NCBI GenBank assembly: GCA_002243285.1
Contig: CP022585.1
Location: forward strand, 4,266,641 to 4,330,640
Direction: 5' to 3'
DNA from: Candidatus Fluviicola riflensis
GTDB taxonomy: Bacteria; Bacteroidota; Bacteroidia; Flavobacteriales_D; Crocinitomicaceae
DNA: 64,000 nt
The position numbers and the translations under genes were made by a program. The notes beneath the pieces were generated by a model, which worked only from the letters and a program-made list of their open reading frames with translations, was not told where the DNA came from and searched no databases. Positions 20,100 through 29,628 of the stretch are shown here, piece by piece (position 1 is the first letter of the stretch; each line of letters begins with the position of its first letter).

Positions 20100-23000
20100 T
20101 CCAGTTTTTCAGAACCTTTGGGCTTCAGGCCGCCATTGCAGTTACTGCCTTATTCATTATTATTACTTATAACCACATTCAACAGGATGTACATGTCGAT
20201 TTCAAAGACTTTCAGGGAGAATTTTACAAACTCGAAAAACAACTCAATGAATTTACGGCCAAAGCCAATACCTGTTTAAAACAGGATGGCCAGCAAGGTC
20301 TTATCGTAAAATACAGCGCCTCAGAAAACGACGACTTTTACCTGCATATTTACCAGGGCGATTCGCTTGTTTTTTGGAACACCAATCATTTACCGGTTTA
20401 TTCGTTTGCCGAACTGCATTTCCCGGTTGAAGGAGTCGTACGCCTGCAAAACGGCTGGTACTATACCAAAATAATCAAAAACAAAAACACGATGTGCGTG
20501 GGATCTTTCCTGATTCAGCACGCCTATCCGTATGAAAACGACCAGCTGAAGAATACTTTTAATAGTAACCTGAGTTCTTCGATCGGCACTATTTCACTCG
20601 ATTCAACCAAGGGAATTACGATCAAAAGCCTGAAGGGTGATTTTTTATTCAATGTGCAGCAAACGCTGGAAGATGCCGACAGAGGATTGGAAGAAACCTC
20701 ATTGTTCGGTGGCATTCTATTGATTATCATATTGTTATGGATTCAGGTGAATCGCTGGTTTCCAAGTATCTGGACCCGAATCATACTGGTCACCATTTTC
20801 GTCGGACTCAGATTATGGGCATTAAACACCAACTTTTTCGAAAGCTTTGTTCACAGCGATTTGTTCGATCCTGCGATCCTTGCTTTGGGTGAATGGACGC
20901 CCAATCTGGGAGAACTTGTCATTTCCTTTGTCTTATTCCTGCTGATTGTCAACACGTTGTTAAGCGCTTTGGAGAAAGTGCGTTTCAATCATCGGTTTTC
21001 AAAGATCTCCACGCTTTTTTTACTCGGTGCTTTTCCGCTATTATCCTGGTGGATGGGTTCTGTTGGACAGCAAATCGTAGAAAACTCGTCGATTCCATTG
21101 CAGCTGGACCAGCTTTTTTCATTGACACGCTTCTCGCTCTTTGTCTTGCTGATTGTAGGAGTTGCCGGTTTTGCCTATCTGTTTTTGTTTTTTGAAACGA
21201 CAATCGCTTTTCTGCGGGCTGGTTGGAGTAAACGTTACTTAGTTGTTGTCTGGCTTGCCAGCACACTTCTCTATCTTTTTGCCGGCTGGTACGTCGGCAG
21301 CAACTGGAATGCTATTTGCTGGCCGGTATTCTTGTGTGGAATCATTGTGCTGGCCGTGCTGCGAAATGTGGAAACCTGGAACTTTTCATTGGTCTTGCTG
21401 TTACTATTGATTTATTCCGTGGGGGCTACATCAAGTTTCTACACCTTTTCACAGACAAAAGAACGTGCAGAACGAGAGCTTTATGCCAATCAACTAGCCG
21501 ACGACCAGGATATCAATACAGAGATCGAATACCTGAGTACCAAGCAACATTTATTGGAAGAAGGTTATCTTCAACGGCTTACATCACTGAAAGACCGTCC
21601 GAATCCATCTGCGTTGAAGGAAGCACTAGAGCGTCGTATCTTCAATGGTTTCTGGGAACGCTACGATATTGATTTCTACTATTACCAGCTCACCGATTCG
21701 GTATCGAAAATCAACGGTGAAAGCCAGCGTGACCTGGAACAACTGATCAATCGCCACGGAATGGTGTCTGAACTGGATTCATGTGTTTTCCTGATCAAGG
21801 ATTATACGAGTCAGTACAGTTATGTAATCCGGGAGAAAATTCAAACGCCAACCGCCAGTATCTGGTTGTATTGTACGTTGAAATCGAAGAAAATTCCTGA
21901 AGAAATCGGGTTTCCGCGGTTGCTGATCTCCGACAAAGCCAAAGTATTCGAATCGCTGGAGAATTTTTCCATTGTAAAATATTACAACGGAAAATTGGTC
22001 AATAAATATGGCGATTACAGTTTCCCTTACTCAGCTGATGCGTGGAAAGAAACCCGTAAAGGGTCCAAGCGCTTTTTCAACAAAGACGGTTATAATCACT
22101 TCATGCTACGCCGTGGAAAAAGTGACATGATCATTCTTTCAAAGCAGGATTCGAGCTGGGTAAATGGTGTAACAACCATGGCTTTCCTGTTTGTTTCGTT
22201 TGGAATATTACTGGCTATTTACAGCTGGTTCAAGGCCAAAAACAAGCGGTTAGCTTTCAAGCGGCTCTCGCTGGCAGTAAAAATCCAGGTGGTCTTGGTA
22301 GGATTGGTTTTTCTTTCATTGCTGGGATTCAGCATTGGCAGCGGCACCTTCGTGAAAAACCAATATGCGCAGTATACCGACGATGTAATTCGTGAAAAAT
22401 TGCAATCCGTGGGAACGGTAGGGAAATTGCGTTTGGGTAATTTTGTGGATATCAGCGATACTTCGAACAGCGGTGAACTGGAATATTACCTGCGCAACTG
22501 GTCACAGATTTTTGTGACGGATGTAAACGTGTATGACATCAAGGGTCAGCTTATCGGTTCTTCTCGTCCCAAAATTTACAATATCGGTTTGTTGAGCGAG
22601 CAAATGAATCCGCTGGCGCGAAAAGCGCTCATGTTCGACAAGAAAAGTGAATACATTCACCAGGAACGCATCGGTTCGCTGAATTATCTTTCGGGTTACA
22701 TTCCGTTCTTCAACGACGAAGGAAAACTGATTGCGTACCTCAATATTCAGCATTTCGATCAGCAAAACGAGTTTGAAAGCCAGATTCAGCACTTTTTAGT
22801 AGCGATCATCAACGTATTTATGATTCTGCTAGCGCTTTCAATCGTTGGTGCTATTTTGGTTTCCAACTGGTTGACCTCGCCATTACGGATGATCCAACGG
22901 AGTTTCTCAAGCATGGAACTGGGAAAAAACAACCAGGCAATTGATTACCAGAGTAATGATGAGTTGGGTGATTTGGTGCGTGAATACAATCAGAAATTGA

Positions 23001-23710
23001 CGGATCTTGAAACGGCGGCTTTGCAATTGGCACAAAGTGAACGTGAAAGCGCCTGGCGCGAAATGGCGAAACAGGTGGCGCATGAAATCAAGAATCCGCT
23101 GACGCCTATGAAGCTTTCCATTCAGCAATTACAGCGGGTTTTTGATCCGAACGATCCGCAATCGAAGCAAAAAATAGACCGGGTTGCGCAATCCATTATC
23201 GAACAAATAGACGCATTGACTTCCATCGCGAACGCCTTTGCCAATTTTGCGAAAATGCCGCAGCCTGTGGTAGAAAAACTGGAATTCAGGTCGTTTCTGG
23301 AATCGATTGTTGCGGTGTTTGAGGCGCAGGAAAGTTGTCATGTTAGTTTAACCGCCATTCAGGAAGCAATTTATGTGGAAGGTGATAAAGAGATGTTGCT
23401 TCGCGTGATCAACAACCTCATCACAAATGGCATTCAGGCCATTCCGAATGACCGGGAAGGAAACGTGAGCATTCTTTTAACAGCTGACCATTCACTGGTT
23501 ACAGTGACCATTACCGACAACGGTTGTGGAATTCCGGAAGAACAATTATCAACCATATTTGAGCCCTATTTCACCACAAAATCTACCGGAACGGGTCTTG
23601 GGCTGGCGATGGTAAAACAGATTGTGGAAGGTCATTATGGCACCATTGAGGTGAAACAAACCAGCGATTCGGGAACAACGATGGTATTGCAATTTCCGCG
23701 GGTTTCGTAG
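20084..23710 (+). CDS. Large multi-pass sensor histidine kinase (NtrY-like)
   Basis: 1208 aa. One N-terminal transmembrane helix (~12-28) precedes a small extracytoplasmic domain, then a cluster of about eight membrane helices spans ~205-455. A second sensory region (~460-710), more helices (~715-775), a periplasmic segment and a last helix (~905-925) lead into HAMP (~925-980). HisKA has His1000 in AHEIKNPLTPMKLS. The HATPase has the N box (NNLITNGIQAIP), DNGCGIPEE, FEPYFTTKSTGTGLGLAM and the G2 box. The HEIKNPLTP sequence is typical of NtrY/AtoS-like kinases that partner with sigma-54-type regulators, but no response regulator is adjacent. The ATG lies 16 nt inside udk. Confidence 0.92.
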   Translation: MVKRVIQFFRTFGLQAAIAVTALFIIITYNHIQQDVHVDFKDFQGEFYKLEKQLNEFTAKANTCLKQDGQQGLIVKYSASENDDFYLHIYQGDSLVFWNTNHLPVYSFAELHFPVEGVVRLQNGWYYTKIIKNKNTMCVGSFLIQHAYPYENDQLKNTFNSNLSSSIGTISLDSTKGITIKSLKGDFLFNVQQTLEDADRGLEETSLFGGILLIIILLWIQVNRWFPSIWTRIILVTIFVGLRLWALNTNFFESFVHSDLFDPAILALGEWTPNLGELVISFVLFLLIVNTLLSALEKVRFNHRFSKISTLFLLGAFPLLSWWMGSVGQQIVENSSIPLQLDQLFSLTRFSLFVLLIVGVAGFAYLFLFFETTIAFLRAGWSKRYLVVVWLASTLLYLFAGWYVGSNWNAICWPVFLCGIIVLAVLRNVETWNFSLVLLLLLIYSVGATSSFYTFSQTKERAERELYANQLADDQDINTEIEYLSTKQHLLEEGYLQRLTSLKDRPNPSALKEALERRIFNGFWERYDIDFYYYQLTDSVSKINGESQRDLEQLINRHGMVSELDSCVFLIKDYTSQYSYVIREKIQTPTASIWLYCTLKSKKIPEEIGFPRLLISDKAKVFESLENFSIVKYYNGKLVNKYGDYSFPYSADAWKETRKGSKRFFNKDGYNHFMLRRGKSDMIILSKQDSSWVNGVTTMAFLFVSFGILLAIYSWFKAKNKRLAFKRLSLAVKIQVVLVGLVFLSLLGFSIGSGTFVKNQYAQYTDDVIREKLQSVGTVGKLRLGNFVDISDTSNSGELEYYLRNWSQIFVTDVNVYDIKGQLIGSSRPKIYNIGLLSEQMNPLARKALMFDKKSEYIHQERIGSLNYLSGYIPFFNDEGKLIAYLNIQHFDQQNEFESQIQHFLVAIINVFMILLALSIVGAILVSNWLTSPLRMIQRSFSSMELGKNNQAIDYQSNDELGDLVREYNQKLTDLETAALQLAQSERESAWREMAKQVAHEIKNPLTPMKLSIQQLQRVFDPNDPQSKQKIDRVAQSIIEQIDALTSIANAFANFAKMPQPVVEKLEFRSFLESIVAVFEAQESCHVSLTAIQEAIYVEGDKEMLLRVINNLITNGIQAIPNDREGNVSILLTADHSLVTVTITDNGCGIPEEQLSTIFEPYFTTKSTGTGLGLAMVKQIVEGHYGTIEVKQTSDSGTTMVLQFPRVS

Positions 23711-23822
23711 ATAAGATCGTGTCCTAGAATTAAAACGATTCCCACTAATTCACCAATTCGGCTTCAGCGTTAGGCGGAGACTCGCTCACAATTACACAAT
23801 ATAATCTTGCATTTAGTTGTAT

Positions 23823-23860
23823 CTGTTAGGCACACAAAGGCTGTGCATCTATGGTAAAAA
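23823..23860 (+). repeat. Degraded copy of the GxxExxY-element terminal repeat
   Basis: CTGTTAGGC...GTGCATCTATGGTAAAA matches, with scattered substitutions and one gap, the outward reading of the right terminal repeat at 42494-42530 (CCGTTAGG...GCGCATCTGTGGTAAAA). The word GCATCT-TGGTAAAA is nearly identical. No gene is enclosed here and no second arm of matching quality was found. Confidence 0.5.
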
Positions 23861-23921
23861 AACGAGTATCGGTTATCCGAGATTAATAATCAACATTCCA
23901 GAACAAGATTTATATAAAAAC

Positions 23922-23966
23922 AAAGGGCCTGCAGTTGCGTTTCCGCAGCTACAAGCCCCTTTATTG
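23922..23966 (-). terminator. Terminator of the 23986 PA-domain gene
   Basis: On the minus strand AAAGGGGC pairs with GCCCTTT around a long interrupted stem (GCTGCG / CGCAACTGC) and is followed by GTTTTTAT. The stem has bulges but the arms and the T run are clear. Confidence 0.75.
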
Positions 23967-23985
23967 TTGAGAAAACAATATTCTT

Positions 23986-25662
23986 TTATTTTGTCACAAC
24001 CACTTTAAACTGGCTGTTTGTTCCATCGGCATACGTCAATGAGAACACATATGTACCAGCTTTGAAAGCGGCAACATTGGTAGTGAATTGTCCGTTAGCA
24101 ATGCTTACTTCTTCTGCATTCACCAAACGGCCCGACAAATCGGTTACTTTCAATGCTGCTTTTCCGTTCATATTCAATTTCACGGTTACTATGTCTTTCG
24201 CCGGATTAGGGAATGAAGAAGTTTCGATAACGTTTTCATTTACAGCCAAATCATTTGCGTCAAAAACACGCACCGACAATGATGGTACATCACCACCTTC
24301 AAAACCGCTTGAGTAAGCATTATCACTTTCTACCGGGTAAAGTGGCTGAAGATCTGTGCTTTCGTTTAACAGGTAAGAAGTTTCTGTATCGTAACCTAAG
24401 AATACAGAAGTATTGTAGGTAGTTGCGCAGAACAGGTAGCGCTGATTGTCTTCCATCACAAACGGTTGGGTAAATGACTGGTATTTCGGAACGTTCTGGT
24501 CGTTTGATTCGAAATAGTAATTACCTGACGCCATTGAGTTCAATGATGTAAAACCATAGTTTGCATCGTTCAAGTCAACGAATGCGTCATCCCATCGATA
24601 AGCCGTGATTTCAATTTCCTGTCCGGTTAATGAATCATCGGTTGCCGTTGAAGCATTGAAGTACATACCAGCAGCTGCCAAACGGCTTGCGTTGGCGTTG
24701 TTGAATACGATACAAGAAGAATATGAATTGTTGTTGGTACTCGGACGAATACCACCATCACTGATCGGCATTTTCTGAGCGTCCAAACGGCAAAGGGAGA
24801 AAATAGAGTCATTGATGTAGAAATCGGTATTAACCGTGTTATCACCGATGTATTCATCCGTAACACCATTACTTACCTCATACACCAATGTGTAATCTCC
24901 AGCAGGGTAGCTCGCCAAATTGAAATCAGGCATTGCAATGTAAGCGCTGTCACCTGAAAGCAGGCTAAATGCAGTAGATGTATTGTTGTAAACATCTGCA
25001 CCGTTATTCACCGTTACATTCAGGGTAATCCCCGTTTGGTCATTGGAACCGTAGTTGTATACCCAACCACCCAATACGGTGTTGAATTCGGTAGCATTTT
25101 GCGTCAGTAAAGACGGGATTGCATTTCCATTGACACGCAACACGTTTTTCGCGTAAAAGCCAAGGTCATCAGCATAATAACCGGACTTGTTACCGATGAA
25201 GACAATTACATCTTCTCCGGCTTCCATCGCGTCGTGAATAGCATCACCGTCAGCTTGTGAAATCATTACCGTAGGAATAGTAACCGATCCACCAACCGCA
25301 CCGGCACCCATTGCAATCGGCGCACCGGCAATGTTGTTTACAATGATTACGGCAATTGCTCCGGCATTTTGAGCCTCAAGTGCTTTTGCACCGAATTCGC
25401 ATGTACCACGGTAAACCAAGGCTATTTGCCCTGTGAGATCAACACCGTTGGTAAGTGCCGAGCAGGCCAATGAGTCATCGGCAAGCACAACAGTGTCCAA
25501 AACAGAATTTGCAGGATCGTTCATGTCGGCTGCCCAGCCAGTGGTATACGTAAAGTTTTTGGCTCCGGCAATCGAGGCTGGTTCTTCAACCGTAAAGATC
25601 ACCTGTGAAAATGAAAAGGCACTAAAAAGCGCCAATCCAAAGGAGAGTAGCATTTTTTTCAT
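23986..25662 (-). CDS. PA-domain T9SS-secreted protein (copy 1)
   Basis: 558 aa with signal peptide MKKMLLSFGLALFSAFSFSQ. Residues ~60-165 are a protease-associated (PA) domain (GQIALVYRGTCEFGAKALEAQNAGAIAVI..., then VTIPTVMIS). The middle (~190-470) is a beta-rich region shared with the next two genes (TQNATEFNTVLGGWVYNYGSNDQTGI). The last ~75 residues are a T9SS type A domain (SSFPNPAKDIVTVKLN...AGTYVFSLTY). No protease catalytic domain is present, so the PA domain is not attached to a recognisable peptidase. It is the most divergent of three tandem paralogues, each with its own terminator. The function is unknown. Confidence 0.88.
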   Translation of the reverse strand: MKKMLLSFGLALFSAFSFSQVIFTVEEPASIAGAKNFTYTTGWAADMNDPANSVLDTVVLADDSLACSALTNGVDLTGQIALVYRGTCEFGAKALEAQNAGAIAVIIVNNIAGAPIAMGAGAVGGSVTIPTVMISQADGDAIHDAMEAGEDVIVFIGNKSGYYADDLGFYAKNVLRVNGNAIPSLLTQNATEFNTVLGGWVYNYGSNDQTGITLNVTVNNGADVYNNTSTAFSLLSGDSAYIAMPDFNLASYPAGDYTLVYEVSNGVTDEYIGDNTVNTDFYINDSIFSLCRLDAQKMPISDGGIRPSTNNNSYSSCIVFNNANASRLAAAGMYFNASTATDDSLTGQEIEITAYRWDDAFVDLNDANYGFTSLNSMASGNYYFESNDQNVPKYQSFTQPFVMEDNQRYLFCATTYNTSVFLGYDTETSYLLNESTDLQPLYPVESDNAYSSGFEGGDVPSLSVRVFDANDLAVNENVIETSSFPNPAKDIVTVKLNMNGKAALKVTDLSGRLVNAEEVSIANGQFTTNVAAFKAGTYVFSLTYADGTNSQFKVVVTK

Positions 25663-25806
25663 AGCATAAGTAAATTTAAAGACATGTTAAATATAGTTAA
25701 TATCTCCTTAACAATTGCAAAAAAAGACAAGTCTCTGTTTTTAACAGTTGTAAAACAGCCGTTATTACACAATCGAAAGCTGCTTACCAAAATCTTAATA
25801 CGTGAA

Positions 25807-25831
25807 AAGGGCCACTCAATGAGCGACCCTT
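25807..25831 (-). terminator. Terminator of the 25887 PA-domain gene
   Basis: On the minus strand AAGGGTCGCTC pairs with GAGTGGCCCTT, with two mismatches, followed by TTCACG; the T run is short. A second, tighter hairpin (AACATAGC...GCTATGTT with inner TCTGTC/GACAGA) at 25854-25888 overlaps the gene's stop codon. Confidence 0.7.
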
Positions 25832-25886
25832 CGATTCAATATTATTTATTTCAAACATAGCATGTCTGTCACGACAGACAGCTATG

Positions 25887-27569
25887 TTATTTCGATACAA
25901 CGACTTTAAACTGGCTTTTCGTGCCGTTTGAGTAGTCAAGCGAGAAGATGTAAGTTCCGGCTTTGAATCCGTCTACATTCGCTTTGAATTGTCCGTTTAC
26001 AATGGTAACATCTGAAGAAGAAACCATTCTTCCTGCCAGGTCAGTGATTGTTAAGGCAGCTGTTCCGTTGGCGTTTACTTTTACCGTAACCACGTCAACA
26101 GCAGGATTCGGGAACGAAGACGTTTCAATAACGTTTTCATTCACCGCCAAATCTGCTGCATCTACCACATTAACAGCCAATGAAGGAACGGCACCTGATG
26201 TAAATCCAAGCGCAAAGAAGTCGCCATTGGATTCAATCGGGTGGAATGCCTGCAAATCATTGTTTGTGTTTTCATCGTAATTTGATTGTTCATCATAGCC
26301 AAGGAATATTTCGGTGTCGAATGTTTGTACACAGAACAAATAACGTTGTCCGTCTTCCAATACAATTGGTGTATCAAACGCAACATATTGATCTACACCA
26401 TTCAAACTTGGGATGCTTGGCGGATAATTAAAAATTGCAGAAGCAACTTCGGTCAAACTTGTAAATCCGAAGTTAGGATCATTTAAATCTGTAAACGCAT
26501 CATCCCAACGGCGAGCGCTGATTAGAATTTCACGGCCATCCAATGAATCAGGTGCATTGATAGAAGCACTGAAATGCATTCCAAGAACACCAATACGGCT
26601 CGCGTTATCATTTGTGAATGCGATACAACTTGTAAAAGAACCATCATTCGGTGACGGCATAAAACCGATTGTATTCATTGGCTTACCTGCCCCATCCAAA
26701 CGAGCCAAGGCATAAACAGAATCCTGAATATCGAATGTGCTAGCAATGGTATTGTCTAATGTATACTGATCCGTAACACCATAAGCAATCTCGTAGGTGA
26801 GTGTATAAACACCCATTGGATAAGAAGCCAGGCTGAAATCAGGAAGTGTAATGAACGCACTGTCGCCAGCCAAAAGACTGAATGCCGTAGATGTTTGGTC
26901 GTATACATCGGCACCGTTGTTTACTTTAGCGTTCAGGGTAATTCCAGTTTGGTCATTCTGACCGTAGTTGAATACCCAACCACCAAGAGTTGTAGTGAAC
27001 TCAGCTGCGTTGGTTGCCAATTGCGAAGGAATCGCACTTGCGTCTGCACGCAGGATATCAGCGATTTTAAAACCCAAATCATTATCGTAATAGCCATTTT
27101 TCTCACCGATAAACGCAACAACGTCATCACCTGCTTCCATCGCATCATGAAGGATATCACCATCTACATTAGAAACCATTACTACAGGAATGGTTACAGA
27201 TGGACCGTCTACACCGCCACCCATCGGAACCGGAGCTCCCGGAATGTTGTTAACAATGATCACCGCAATTGCTCCTGCATTTTGAGCTCTAAGTGCTTTA
27301 GAACCGTATTCGCAGCTTCCGCGGTAGATCAGGGCAATTTTACCTGTAAGATCATTTGTCAATGGTGCGCAAGCCAATGAATCATCAGCAAGCATTAAGG
27401 TATCCAACACGGCATTCGCAGGAATTGACATGTCGAGCGACCAAGTGGTCGGATTGGTAATCTGGTAACCTCCTGCGATTCCGGCCGGAGCCTCAACGGA
27501 ACAGATTACCTGTGAAAATGAATTGGTTGCGAGAAGAACCAATCCGAGTGAAAGTATTCCTTTTTTCAT
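25887..27569 (-). CDS. PA-domain T9SS-secreted protein (copy 2)
   Basis: 560 aa with signal peptide MKKGILSLGLVLLATNSFSQ. A PA domain at ~60-165 (GKIALIYRGSCEYGSKALRAQNAGAIAVI) is followed by a central beta region and a C-terminal T9SS type A domain (SSFPNPAVDVVTVKVN). It is very similar to copy 3 over its whole length, with long identical stretches such as GREILISARRWDDAF and PPSIPSLNGVDQYVAFD, and less similar to copy 1. It is a monocistronic-looking unit with its own terminator. Confidence 0.88.
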   Translation of the reverse strand: MKKGILSLGLVLLATNSFSQVICSVEAPAGIAGGYQITNPTTWSLDMSIPANAVLDTLMLADDSLACAPLTNDLTGKIALIYRGSCEYGSKALRAQNAGAIAVIIVNNIPGAPVPMGGGVDGPSVTIPVVMVSNVDGDILHDAMEAGDDVVAFIGEKNGYYDNDLGFKIADILRADASAIPSQLATNAAEFTTTLGGWVFNYGQNDQTGITLNAKVNNGADVYDQTSTAFSLLAGDSAFITLPDFSLASYPMGVYTLTYEIAYGVTDQYTLDNTIASTFDIQDSVYALARLDGAGKPMNTIGFMPSPNDGSFTSCIAFTNDNASRIGVLGMHFSASINAPDSLDGREILISARRWDDAFTDLNDPNFGFTSLTEVASAIFNYPPSIPSLNGVDQYVAFDTPIVLEDGQRYLFCVQTFDTEIFLGYDEQSNYDENTNNDLQAFHPIESNGDFFALGFTSGAVPSLAVNVVDAADLAVNENVIETSSFPNPAVDVVTVKVNANGTAALTITDLAGRMVSSSDVTIVNGQFKANVDGFKAGTYIFSLDYSNGTKSQFKVVVSK

Positions 27570-27722
27570 ATTTCGAATAGTTTAAAGACATGCTAAGGTA
27601 ATGTAAACGTGCCTGATTTTTACAAAAAAAGACAAGTTTTTCACCGTTAATCAGGAAAACGCGCCAGTTATCGGTACACTATAAAAAATGTTTACGCGGG
27701 AATTCGGGCTTAGGTACAACAA

Positions 27723-27753
27723 AAAGGGCCGTCTCGATTTTGAAACGACCCTT
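27723..27753 (-). terminator. Terminator of the 27818 PA-domain gene
   Basis: On the minus strand AAAGGGTCGTTTC pairs with GAGACGGCCCTTT, with one mismatch, and runs into TTGTTGT. A second hairpin, GCTGCTT/AAGCAGC (27793-27813), lies just after the stop codon. Confidence 0.72.
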
Positions 27754-27817
27754 TCTGGAGGTTAAAACAACTATCAATATTCTTATGACAATGCTGCTTT
27801 CATGACAAGCAGCAATA

Positions 27818-29500
27818 TTATTTCGTTACAACTACTTTAAACTGGCTTTTCGTGCCATTTGCGTAGTCAAGTGCGAAGATGTATGTTCCGCCCTTGAAAC
27901 CGTCTACATTCGTTTTGAATTGCCCGTTTACGATGGTAACATCTGAAGATGAAACCAATCTTCCGGCCAGATCAGTGATCGTTAAAGCAGCTGTTCCGCT
28001 TGTGTTTACTTTCACAGTAACCTCGTCAACAGCTGGATTCGGGAAGGAAGATGTTTCGATTACGTTTTCATTTACTGTCAAATCATCTGCATCGAAGACT
28101 TTAACACCGATGGCAGGTGTATAACCGCTGGTGAAGCCGTCGCGGAAGAATGTTCCGTTTGCCTCTATCGGGTGGAATACCTGCAAATCATTGGTAATGT
28201 TTTCATCGTAGCTGGATTGTTGGTCGTAACCAAGGAACAATTCCGTATCAAATGTTTGCACACAAAACAGGTAACGCTGACCATCTTCCAATACGATTGG
28301 TGTATCAAACGCTACATATTGATCAACTCCATTCAAGCTGGGAATACTAGGAGGATAATTAAAGATCGCAGAAGCTACTTCGGTCAAACTTGTAAATCCG
28401 AAACCAGGATCGTTGATATCCGTAAAGGCATCATCCCAGCGACGGGCGCTGATCAGGATTTCGCGTCCATCCAATGAATCAGGAGCATTGATAGAAGCAC
28501 TGAAATGCATTCCTTCAACACCGATTCTACTGGCATTTGCATTGGTGAATGCGATACAGCTTGTGTAAGAACCGTCGTTTGGTGAAGGTTGCGTTCCGAT
28601 CGTGTTCACCGGTTTACCGTTCTCCAAACGAGAAAGCGAATAAATGGAATCCTGAATGTCAAATGTTGTAGCAATCGTATTGTCTAACGCGTATTGATCT
28701 GTAACGCCATACGCGATTGTGTAGGAAAGTGTATAAACACCTTCCGGGTAAGAAGCAAGGCTAAAATCAGGAAGCGTAATGAATGCGCTGTCGCCAGCCA
28801 ATAAACTGAATGTTGTAGATGTTTGGTCATAAACGTTTGCTCCGTTGTTCACCGTTGCGTTCAGGGTAATTCCGGTTTGGTCATTTTGACCGTAGTTGAA
28901 TACCCAACCACCGATTGTTGTTGTGAATTCAGTTGCGTTTGTTGCCAGTTGTGAAGGAAGCCCATTCGCATCGGCACGTAAGATATCGGCAACTTTAAAG
29001 CCCAGATCATCATCGTAGTAACCGTTTTTCTCACCGATAAATACGATCACATCATCTGTTTCCATTTGATCGTGAATCAAATCTCCGTCAACATCAGAAA
29101 TCATTACCACCGGAATGGTAACACTGGCAGCAGCACCTGATACACCTGCGCCCATTCCTGTTGGAGGGCCGGCAATGTTGTTGACAATGATTACGGCGAT
29201 TGCTCCTGCGTTTTGAGCAGCAAGTGCTTTCTCGCTAAATTCACAATTACCGCGGTAAACGAGGGCGATTTTACCCGTCAAATCATTGGTTAGCGGTGTG
29301 CACCCAAGTGAATCATCCGCCAGCATAATGGTGTCCAGCACGGCATTGGCCGGATCGATAAGATCGGCGGCCCAACCGTCAGTATAGGTCAATTGGTAGC
29401 CGCCCATAATCGCAGCGGGTTCTTCTACCGAAAAGACAACCTGTGAAAACGAGTTGGAGGCAAATGCCAGCAACCCAAATGAAAGTAATAGTTTTCTCAT
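27818..29500 (-). CDS. PA-domain T9SS-secreted protein (copy 3)
   Basis: 560 aa with signal peptide MRKLLLSFGLLAFASNSFSQ, a PA domain at ~60-165 (GKIALVYRGNCEFSEKALAAQNAGAIAVI), a central region near-identical to copy 2 and a C-terminal T9SS type A sorting domain (SSFPNPAVDEVTVKVN). It is the upstream member of the tandem array. Substitutions against copy 2 concentrate in the PA loop (GVSGAAASVTIP) and in ~430-470. The role outside the cell is unknown. Confidence 0.88.
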   Translation of the reverse strand: MRKLLLSFGLLAFASNSFSQVVFSVEEPAAIMGGYQLTYTDGWAADLIDPANAVLDTIMLADDSLGCTPLTNDLTGKIALVYRGNCEFSEKALAAQNAGAIAVIIVNNIAGPPTGMGAGVSGAAASVTIPVVMISDVDGDLIHDQMETDDVIVFIGEKNGYYDDDLGFKVADILRADANGLPSQLATNATEFTTTIGGWVFNYGQNDQTGITLNATVNNGANVYDQTSTTFSLLAGDSAFITLPDFSLASYPEGVYTLSYTIAYGVTDQYALDNTIATTFDIQDSIYSLSRLENGKPVNTIGTQPSPNDGSYTSCIAFTNANASRIGVEGMHFSASINAPDSLDGREILISARRWDDAFTDINDPGFGFTSLTEVASAIFNYPPSIPSLNGVDQYVAFDTPIVLEDGQRYLFCVQTFDTELFLGYDQQSSYDENITNDLQVFHPIEANGTFFRDGFTSGYTPAIGVKVFDADDLTVNENVIETSSFPNPAVDEVTVKVNTSGTAALTITDLAGRLVSSSDVTIVNGQFKTNVDGFKGGTYIFALDYANGTKSQFKVVVTK

Positions 29501-29580
29501 ACAATTTAGTTTTTAATAACAGCTAAATATAGTGGAAATGAAGCTGATACAGAAGAATTGTTAATTACACAACACAAAAA

Positions 29581-29603
29581 AAGGGAAGCGTAAATCTTCC
29601 CTT
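29581..29603 (-). terminator. Terminator of the sdhCAB operon
   Basis: A perfect 8-bp stem AAGGGAAG/CTTCCCTT with a 7-nt loop, followed on the minus strand by TTTTTGTG. It lies about 25 nt after the sdhB stop codon. Confidence 0.92.
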
Positions 29604-29628
29604 GTCTATTCTTGTAAAAAACGCTTTT

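Larger units (their letters stand above)
23711..23985. other. Intergenic region between convergent genes
   Basis: It contains no plausible gene. It holds a degraded repeat (23823-23860) resembling the end of the 42-kb GxxExxY element and the terminator of the minus-strand PA-domain gene (23922-23966). A small hairpin, ATTGTT/AACAAT at 23963-23979, sits close to that gene's stop. Confidence 0.6.
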
